DNA of 14,748 nt, from contig DAYE01000007.1 of NCBI GenBank assembly GCA_002506745.1, forward strand, positions 1-14,748, in the 5' to 3' direction. This DNA comes from Euryarchaeota archaeon UBA33 (GTDB lineage: Archaea; Thermoplasmatota; E2; DHVEG-1). Position numbers and translations under genes: made by a program. The notes below the pieces were generated by a model that was not told where the DNA came from, searched no databases, and saw only the letters and a program-made list of their open reading frames with translations. Shown piece after piece: positions 5,698 through 14,748 of this stretch (positions are counted from its first letter, which is position 1; the number at the start of each line of letters is the position of its first letter).

Positions 5698-8487
5698 CTA
5701 TGATTTTTCTAATCGAACTGATTTTTTAGGGTTTTTTTTTGTTGTCTTGCCATCATTTTTCTCATCGGAATCGCTAATCTTTTTCCCGCTCTCAAGGGTC
5801 CCATCGGAGAGCTCTTCATCAAGGAGAAGATCATATTCTATCTTGTACTCACCAGGGTCACCTTCGGAGAACCGGAAGCCTTTCTCTCGACATAATGCGA
5901 TCATCGGGTAATTATCCTTCAGGACGACGCCGTTGATCTTTGACAGTTTCTTATCTTCCGCAAATTCAATCAGAAAATCGAGGAATTCAGAGCCAAGCCC
6001 CTGCCGCTGGCATTCATCACTCACAACAATGGCAAACTCAGCTTCATCCGGTCTTGCAGGCTCCTGAATAAGACGAGCAACGCCGAGGATCTGCTTTTTT
6101 CCGTCTTTCTCTATTTCTGCGACGATCCCCATTTCTCTATCATAATCGATGTTACAGTATCTCGTACGAACCTCATGGGGTGTGTCTTTGATGATTCTGA
6201 AAAACCGGAAGCGAACCGTCTCCTCAGAGAATGTTTTAAACATATCCAACCACATGTTTTCATCCTCTGGTTTTATCGGCCGGAGGAGGACCTTCTGCCC
6301 ATCTTTTAATGTGATAGGTTTCATATATTTGGTCGGATACGGTGTGATGATGAGATGTGGATGTTTATCAGGCTCCGGGTCCAGAATGATGCGTGCATCC
6401 ACCGCGATAAGATCATTTCCCTGCGGGATCAAGGGGTTGATATCGACTTCTTTAATCTCAGGATGATCGATAAGCATCTGTGAAAACTTAATCATGGTTT
6501 CCTCGACTATCTTCATATCGACAGGTGGGATGTTCCTGAAACCTTTCAAGAGCTCAGAGGCCTTGGTTTTTTCTATGATGCGTTGCGCCAGGGTTTGGTT
6601 CAAGGGGGGAAACCCGATCGCCCGGTCTTTGAATAACTCAGTATAGATACCACCTAATCCAAAGAGAATAACCGAACCAAAGACAGGGTCTTTTTTCGAC
6701 CCCAGAATCAGCTCATACCCGTAGCTTTTCACTTGTTTCTGGATCGTTACCCCAAGAATCGTTGCATGGGGGACTTTTTCTTTCGCTCGTTTCGTCATCT
6801 CTCTGAATGTTGTTTTGACATCATCCCCACATCGCAGATCAAGGACGACGCCGCCCACATCGCTTTTATGGTTAATTTGTGGAGATAATATCTTCATGAC
6901 GATAGGAAATCCGAGCTTCTCTGCTGCTTTCACCGCTTTCTCTTCGGTTTCTGCAATGATGGGCGTTGTTGTTTTTATTCCATACAATTCGAGAAATGTT
7001 TTTGCTTCACTCTCATTAAGCAAGGTTCTTTTTTCTTCTGCTGCAGCATTCAATATCTTTTTGATTATATCCGTATGAGCTGGGGTTTGGATGTTGAGTT
7101 CAACAGGGGTGTCATAGAGTTGGGCTAAATGCCGTTCATAATGATACAGATACATGTAGGATTCAACAGCTTCATCAGGTGATGCATAGGTTGGGATATT
7201 GTTACTGTTAAGGATGTCTCGTGCGTGATTCACCGTTGCTTCACCAATCAGCGACGTAAGAATAGGCTTGGTTGATTTTCTTGCGATATCGATAAGCCGA
7301 TCAGCCAGTTTCTTTGGGTCTGCCATAACCTGGGGTACACAGAGGATCAAGAGACCATCGATGTTCTTATCTTCAAGACAGATCTCGATTGCTTTCTGAT
7401 AGCGGTCCTCGTCACCATCTCCGATGATATCAACGGGGTTCGCATGACTCCAATGGGACGGTAACACCTTATTGAGCTTCTCGATCGTCTCAGGGGATAG
7501 GGTTGCCAGTTTACCACCCTTTTCGATGATGGAATCTGTCGCAAGGACACCAGGTCCTCCCGCATTGGTTACGATTGCGATATTTGGCCCCATGGGACGG
7601 GGTTGTTTGGCAAGAATCGACGAGCAGTTGAACAAATCCATGATATCCATGACACGGACGACACCAGACCGTCGGAACGCCGCATCATAGATAGCGTCCT
7701 CACCAGCAAGTGCTCCTGTATGCGATGAGGCTGCCTTTGCCCCTTCCTTAAAACGACCAGATTTAATCACAATGATCGGTTTTGCCCGTGCGAACGCCTT
7801 TGTCGCACTCATGAACTTCCGAGCATCCGTGATTGATTCGATATACAGAACAATACTTCTGGTGTGAATATCCATCCCAAAATAATCAATAAGATCACCA
7901 AAATCAACATCAAGCATAGAGCCAACAGAGACGAACGAACTAAAACCAACGTTCGCTGCTGCAGCCCAATCAAGGATCGCGCCACAGACCGCACCACTCT
8001 GAGAAAGCAATGCGATAGAGCCTTTTGCGGGCATGGAACCCGCGAATGTCGCATTTAAATTCAGGTACGGCATGATGAAACCGACGCAGTTGGGACCGAC
8101 GATACTCAAACCATATTTTTTCTTTAACTCAAGTAACAGTTGTTCCCGAGCCACCCCTTCCGGTCCGATTTCTTTGAACCCTGCAGAAATAATAAGAATA
8201 CCTTTAATCCCTCGAGCCCCGCATTGTTCAACGACATCACAAACGACGCTTGCTGGTGTGACAATAATCGCAAGATCAACAACTCTGGGAACATCATTGA
8301 TTGTTGGATACGCCTGTACTCCTTGTATACTTTCTCGTTTTGAATTCACAGGGAAAACCACGCCATCATAACCAGATCCTATCAGGTTTCGAAAAATCCT
8401 ATATCCCGCAGATCCGATGGTCTCGCTTGCACCAATCACAGCGATACTTTTGGGTTTGAAGATTTTATCAAATTTTCCACCATTCAT
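5698..8487 (-). CDS. ADP-forming acetyl/acyl-CoA synthetase (alpha-beta) fused to a GNAT acetyltransferase
   Basis: The 929-residue protein has the ACD (NDP-forming) layout: a CoA-binding Rossmann domain (AVIGASETIGSAG, 16-28), succinyl-CoA-ligase-like domains (GPNCVGF 131-137; SQSGAVCG 162-169), then an ATP-grasp domain (about 480-700, K532, HKSDVGG with H540). A GNAT domain follows (about 725-875, LRPIKPEDE 735-743, acetyl-CoA loop QRQGLG 827-832), then a Lys/Asp-rich tail. SSHTGALAG holds H256, the phosphohistidine of active ACDs. The E. coli acetyltransferase PatZ has the same architecture but lacks that His, so this protein may both make ATP from acetyl-CoA and acetylate proteins. I chose the ATG at 8487 because GGAGGGAAG lies 7 bases before it; the in-frame ATG at 8502 would place that site inside the gene. 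It has its own promoter; nifJ lies upstream. Confidence 0.92.
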   Translation of the reverse strand: MNGGKFDKIFKPKSIAVIGASETIGSAGYRIFRNLIGSGYDGVVFPVNSKRESIQGVQAYPTINDVPRVVDLAIIVTPASVVCDVVEQCGARGIKGILIISAGFKEIGPEGVAREQLLLELKKKYGLSIVGPNCVGFIMPYLNLNATFAGSMPAKGSIALLSQSGAVCGAILDWAAAANVGFSSFVSVGSMLDVDFGDLIDYFGMDIHTRSIVLYIESITDARKFMSATKAFARAKPIIVIKSGRFKEGAKAASSHTGALAGEDAIYDAAFRRSGVVRVMDIMDLFNCSSILAKQPRPMGPNIAIVTNAGGPGVLATDSIIEKGGKLATLSPETIEKLNKVLPSHWSHANPVDIIGDGDEDRYQKAIEICLEDKNIDGLLILCVPQVMADPKKLADRLIDIARKSTKPILTSLIGEATVNHARDILNSNNIPTYASPDEAVESYMYLYHYERHLAQLYDTPVELNIQTPAHTDIIKKILNAAAEEKRTLLNESEAKTFLELYGIKTTTPIIAETEEKAVKAAEKLGFPIVMKILSPQINHKSDVGGVVLDLRCGDDVKTTFREMTKRAKEKVPHATILGVTIQKQVKSYGYELILGSKKDPVFGSVILFGLGGIYTELFKDRAIGFPPLNQTLAQRIIEKTKASELLKGFRNIPPVDMKIVEETMIKFSQMLIDHPEIKEVDINPLIPQGNDLIAVDARIILDPEPDKHPHLIITPYPTKYMKPITLKDGQKVLLRPIKPEDENMWLDMFKTFSEETVRFRFFRIIKDTPHEVRTRYCNIDYDREMGIVAEIEKDGKKQILGVARLIQEPARPDEAEFAIVVSDECQRQGLGSEFLDFLIEFAEDKKLSKINGVVLKDNYPMIALCREKGFRFSEGDPGEYKIEYDLLLDEELSDGTLESGKKISDSDEKNDGKTTKKNPKKSVRLEKS
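5702..5741 (+). terminator. Poly-T terminators for the small-gene pair
   Basis: T5 (5702-5706), T6 (5724-5729) and T8 (5734-5741) follow the last small frame by 18-57 bases on the plus strand. They lie inside the Lys-rich 3' end of the convergent synthetase gene. A row of T-runs is the usual archaeal termination signal and supports the view that the plus strand is transcribed here. Confidence 0.45.
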
Positions 8488-8543
8488 TGTGCTTCCCTCC
8501 ATATAAAACCTTGTAGGGTACCGTAGCCCCGAAATCAGAGACG

Positions 8544-8553
8544 ATTATATATA
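8544..8553 (-). promoter_or_regulatory. TATA box of the acyl-CoA synthetase gene
   Basis: On the minus strand TATATATAAT-like sequence (CTATATATAATC) is centred near 8549. It predicts a start near 8522 and a leader of about 35 bases ending in GGAGGGAAG. The leader contains CTACAA (8511-8516), the same hexamer as the arm of the palindrome in front of nifJ. Confidence 0.6.
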
Positions 8554-8578
8554 GATATCGTCACCTGTGATTTTTTCT

Positions 8579-8620
8579 AAAAAAAAATTAACTAAAGAAA
8601 AAGGGAAAAAATCCCTTTTA
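8579..8620 (-). terminator. Hairpin plus T9 terminator after nifJ
   Basis: Just past the nifJ stop the minus strand reads AAAAGGGA (8612-8619), a five-base loop, then TCCCTTTT (8599-8606), an 8-pair stem. It is followed by T-rich sequence and a run of nine T (8579-8587). It separates nifJ from the promoter of the synthetase gene. Confidence 0.65.
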
Positions 8621-8624
8621 AAGA

Positions 8625-12257
<3,633 letters not shown>

Positions 12258-12270
12258 CTAGATAAAGATT
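12258..12270 (-). promoter_or_regulatory. Possible TATA box of nifJ
   Basis: On the minus strand AATCTTTATCTAG is the best AT-rich box upstream of the gene. It predicts a start near 12238 and a leader of about 60 bases that contains the palindrome at 12215-12232. The match to the archaeal TATA consensus is modest. Confidence 0.35.
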
Positions 12271-12288
12271 TTGTTATCAGGAGAAAGA

Positions 12289-13323
12289 TTACAGCATCCA
12301 ATACTCGTTTAGGGATGCTTTCAGTTGCGAGACGACATGTCTGACCGCCTCAGGGTCTGTGTCAGGGATGTCCTCTTCTTCCAGATACTCTTGTTTTCCT
12401 AAAAGACCGCAGAAGACGTTATAGTATGATTTAACGCAAGCGATACTATTATATCCCCCACCGAGTAAAACAAGTAGCTTTTGACAGGTTTCCTTTGACA
12501 GATCTGCTACCTGTTTTGCGAGAAGATAATAGGTCTGATAAGTGAGATTCAGATCTGCGAGTGGGTCTGCATGATGCGTATCGACACCTGATTGATACAG
12601 GATGATGTCTGGTTTGAACTGTCTGGTGACTGGGGGGACAATCTCTTTAAAAACATTGAGATAACTGACGCTACCAGTACCTGGGGGAAACGGCAGGTTA
12701 ATCGTATATCCAGCGGCATCATCCCTGCCCAGGGTTTCGACATTCCCTGTCCCAGGATAGAGCGTTCGACCATCCTGATGAAATGACAGGTTCAGCACGG
12801 TTCGATCATCAATATAGATATCTTGAGTCCCGTTCCCATGATGGACATCAACATCAATAATCATGAATCGTTTCAGATGATGATGTGCCCGGAGGTATTC
12901 GACGGCGATAGCAATATCATTAAAGAAACAGAATCCTGAGGAATGCCCTTTGCTTGCATGATGAAAACCACCCAATGGGTTGACCGCGATTTGAAATCCT
13001 TCAAAGAGTTTTTCACCGGCGCACATGCTGCCGCCAGCCGCTAGGCTTGCGACCTCAAAGATACCCTTTGGAGCAGGCGTGTCCTCTGAAAGCCATCCAC
13101 CGGTTTGACTGAGTTTTTTTATATGCTCCACGTAGGTGGGAGTATGGACTTTGAGTAAATCGGCCTCAGTCGCTTTTCTCGGGGTGAAAACTTGGAAATC
13201 AGAGATCATGTTTTTTTCTTTAAGATAAGACATGATTTTCTTTGGTTTGTCACCAATGAGCGGATGGTCAGTACCAAGGTCGTATTTATTATAATCTTCA
13301 TGATAGACGATTGCTTGTTTCAT
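12289..13323 (-). CDS. AcuC / class I histone-deacetylase-like protein
   Basis: A zinc-dependent deacetylase, probably acting on acetyl-lysine or small acetylated amines. The 344-residue protein has the full HDAC active site: the catalytic pair H121/H122 in GGFHHASKGHSSGFCFFND, zinc ligands D159 and H161 in DVDVHHGNGTQ and D248 in SGVDTHHADPL, and the transition-state tyrosine Y291 in LGGGYN. These match the positions in class I HDACs and in bacterial AcuC, which removes acetyl groups from acetyl-CoA synthetase. The ATG at 13323 starts with MKQAIVYHED, as in the family; a TTG three codons upstream is also open. No good ribosome binding site is visible, so the message may be nearly leaderless (CTTTTTACC at 13351-13359 is a possible box). 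It lies directly upstream of nifJ and the ACD-GNAT gene, all on one strand. Confidence 0.93.
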   Translation of the reverse strand: MKQAIVYHEDYNKYDLGTDHPLIGDKPKKIMSYLKEKNMISDFQVFTPRKATEADLLKVHTPTYVEHIKKLSQTGGWLSEDTPAPKGIFEVASLAAGGSMCAGEKLFEGFQIAVNPLGGFHHASKGHSSGFCFFNDIAIAVEYLRAHHHLKRFMIIDVDVHHGNGTQDIYIDDRTVLNLSFHQDGRTLYPGTGNVETLGRDDAAGYTINLPFPPGTGSVSYLNVFKEIVPPVTRQFKPDIILYQSGVDTHHADPLADLNLTYQTYYLLAKQVADLSKETCQKLLVLLGGGYNSIACVKSYYNVFCGLLGKQEYLEEEDIPDTDPEAVRHVVSQLKASLNEYWML

Positions 13324-13396
13324 AGTAAACAAAGGGGAAACCGCAGCAGAGGTAAAAAGGTTCTCTTCTGTGTGAAAACCATTATACAGTTAAACA

Positions 13397-13406
13397 CATA
13401 TATTTG
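13397..13406 (+). promoter_or_regulatory. TATA box of the hydrogenase operon
   Basis: CATATATTTG lies in the divergent spacer between the deacetylase gene and the hydrogenase genes. It predicts a transcript start near 13428 and a leader of roughly 94 bases. The AT stretch is nearly symmetric and might also serve the minus strand. Confidence 0.45.
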
Positions 13407-13451
13407 TTCAGTATTTACATCAACCACCTAGTTGCCTCTCTTGTGGGGGAG

Positions 13452-13489
13452 CTCTTCGACAACACTCACGTGTCCTCGAATAAAAAGAG
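13452..13489 (+). repeat. Imperfect inverted repeat in the hydrogenase leader
   Basis: CTCTT (13452-13456) pairs with AAGAG (13485-13489). Inside, TCGA-N2-ACAC (13456-13465) pairs with GTGT-N2-TCGA (13470-13479) around the loop TCAC, with two mismatched pairs. As RNA it could form a hairpin in the leader; as DNA it could be an operator. No T-run follows, so it is not an attenuator of the simple kind. Confidence 0.3.
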
Positions 13490-13521
13490 AAATCTATACC
13501 AGAAGTATCTTGGTGATGAGA

Positions 13522-14520
13522 ATGCCAACAGAAAAGAAAAAAGAATCAAGCAAGAAACTTCAAATCGCATTGTACTGGGCTGCTAGCTGTGGCGGTTGTG
13601 AAATCGGGATGCTTGATATTGACGAGAAAATCCTCGATCTGACCGCTGCTGCTGATATCGTGTTTTGGCCTGTTGCTATGGACACAAAATACAAGGATAT
13701 CGAAGAGCGTGGGGACGAAAGTATCGATGTCTGTTTTTTCAACGGAGGAATCCGAAACTCGGAGCAAGAACATCTCGCCAAACTGTTACGGAAGAAATCA
13801 AAGATTCTTATCTCCTTTGGCGCATGCGCCGTAAGCGGGGGTGTCCCGGGGTTAGCAAACATGGCGAACCGAGAGGAGATCTTCAAAACAGCGTATCTAC
13901 AGAATCCATCGACGGAGAATCCAGAAAAACGAGTCCCAAAAACCTCCGTTAAGGTGAAAGAAGGAGAATTGACCATCCCTGAGTTTTATGATACACTCCT
14001 CCCGCTTCACCAGGTGGTTGAAGTCGATTATTTTATCCCAGGATGCCCGCCACCCCCATGGCTGATTCTGGATGCTTTTAATGCCATCATCGAAGGCAAG
14101 CTCCCGGTGAAAGGATCAGTGCTTGCCCCACTCAAAGCAGTCTGCGATGAATGCCGCTTCAAATTATCTGAAAAAAAGATGCAAACGGTAAAACGCATCT
14201 ATGAACTTGAAAAAATGGAGGAGAAATGTTTCCTTGAACAAAGCGTCATCTGCATGGGTCCCGCGACTCGAGCTGGATGCCATGGACGATGCATGGAAGG
14301 GAATATGCCTTGCACGGGTTGTCAAGGAATCCTCCCCAACGCACTTGATCAAGGAGCAAGCATGATTTCCGCTCTTGCATCCATCCTTGGTATTGAGACC
14401 GAACAAAGCATGAGTGATAACGAGGTGGATGCACTCATAGAAAAAATCCCTGATGTTGTCGGCACCTTCTACAAATACACCCTAGCAGCATCATTACTCA
14501 ACCGGAAGGTCATGAAATGA
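13522..14520 (+). CDS. mvhG: [NiFe]-hydrogenase small subunit, group 3 (MvhG-like)
   Basis: This is the electron-transfer subunit of a cytosolic [NiFe]-hydrogenase, 332 residues. There is no Tat signal, which separates it from membrane-bound uptake enzymes. The proximal-cluster cysteines are C23/C26 (SCGGCE), C102 (FGACAVSGG) and C175 (PGCPPPP). A Cys-rich C-terminal part follows (C208, C211, C236, C244, C253, C257, C264, C267, with GPATRAGC), as in group 3 small subunits that carry two more [4Fe-4S] clusters. Wording such as ALYWAASCGGCEIGMLDIDEK resembles MvhG of F420-non-reducing hydrogenases that work with heterodisulfide reductase; FrhG or a 3b enzyme is less likely. GGTGAT (13512-13517) four bases before the ATG sets the start. 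An upstream TTG-initiated extension lacks homology. The stop overlaps the next ATG by four bases. Confidence 0.92.
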   Translation: MPTEKKKESSKKLQIALYWAASCGGCEIGMLDIDEKILDLTAAADIVFWPVAMDTKYKDIEERGDESIDVCFFNGGIRNSEQEHLAKLLRKKSKILISFGACAVSGGVPGLANMANREEIFKTAYLQNPSTENPEKRVPKTSVKVKEGELTIPEFYDTLLPLHQVVEVDYFIPGCPPPPWLILDAFNAIIEGKLPVKGSVLAPLKAVCDECRFKLSEKKMQTVKRIYELEKMEEKCFLEQSVICMGPATRAGCHGRCMEGNMPCTGCQGILPNALDQGASMISALASILGIETEQSMSDNEVDALIEKIPDVVGTFYKYTLAASLLNRKVMK

Positions 14521-14748
14521 AAACCATCACCATTGATCCGATCACCCGCTTGGAAGGTCATGGGAAAATCAGCATCTTCCTCAACGATCAGGGGGATGTC
14601 GAAAACGCGTATCTCCAAATCCCGGAACTCAGAGGATTTGAAAAATTCGCAGAAGGACGACGTGCTGAGGACATGCCTCAAATCACCTCTCGCATCTGTG
14701 GCGTCTGCCCGGTCGCTCATCATTTTGCGGCGACCAAGGCTTTAGATG
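14517..14748 (+). CDS. mvhA: [NiFe]-hydrogenase large subunit, 5' part (cut by window end)
   Basis: This is the catalytic subunit carrying the Ni-Fe(CN)2CO site. Only 77 residues lie in the window. They begin MKTITIDPITRLEGHGKI, the standard large-subunit opening with E14, and reach the L1 motif RICGVCPVAHH (59-69), whose C61 and C64 bind nickel. The ATG shares ATGA with the stop of the small-subunit gene, so the two are translationally coupled. The small-before-large order fits Mvh-type operons. Further subunits, a maturation protease or MvhD may lie beyond the window. Confidence 0.93.
   Translation, partial: MKTITIDPITRLEGHGKISIFLNDQGDVENAYLQIPELRGFEKFAEGRRAEDMPQITSRICGVCPVAHHFAATKALD

Noticed and set aside
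8499..8522. Full CTACAA-N6-TTGTAG operator upstream of the acyl-CoA synthetase
   Set aside because: Only one hexamer arm is present; the second arm is missing, so it is mentioned only as a half-site.
13432..13521. 30-residue N-terminal extension of the hydrogenase small subunit from a TTG
   Set aside because: It has no family similarity, while GGTGAT lies directly before the ATG at 13522, where homology begins soon after.

Overview
The window reads as chromosomal DNA from an uncultivated-type anaerobic archaeon. Archaeal signs are an NMD3 homologue, an archaeal-style TruA, TATA-box promoters (some placed for leaderless transcripts), GGTGAT-type ribosome binding sites and poly-T termination signals. 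The lineage cannot be fixed from sequence alone; a Thermoplasmatota-like euryarchaeon is my guess. Several central-carbon enzymes are of bacterial type (PfkA, single-chain NifJ), which suggests past gene acquisition.

Layout. Bases 1-80 hold the 5' part of tRNA-Leu(CAA) on the minus strand, cut by the window edge. A divergent spacer with two palindromes and a TATA box leads to ATP-type 6-phosphofructokinase (235-1242, +). Converging on it is truA (minus). Next on the minus strand are an EamA-family transporter with nmd3 downstream of it (19-base gap), and then a secreted purple-acid-phosphatase-like metallophosphoesterase. From 5243 to 5697 there is a long spacer. It holds a promoter with paired TGTACA sites and two tiny, well-spaced plus-strand reading frames (39 and 26 codons) that appear undescribed.

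From 5698 to 13323 three large minus-strand genes lie in a row. The first by position is an ADP-forming acyl-CoA synthetase (alpha+beta) fused to a GNAT acetyltransferase. The second is a single-chain pyruvate:ferredoxin oxidoreductase, and the third is an AcuC/class I HDAC-like deacetylase. Each has enough upstream space for its own promoter. Divergent from the deacetylase, the plus strand starts a cytosolic [NiFe]-hydrogenase operon (small subunit complete, large subunit cut at 14748).

Read together, the genes form a fermentation kit. PfkA commits sugar to glycolysis, NifJ turns pyruvate into acetyl-CoA plus reduced ferredoxin, the synthetase makes ATP from acetyl-CoA with release of acetate, and the hydrogenase can handle the electrons. 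The GNAT domain and the deacetylase beside these genes suggest that lysine acetylation may control the same acetyl-CoA node. That link is inferred from gene context and is not shown by sequence.
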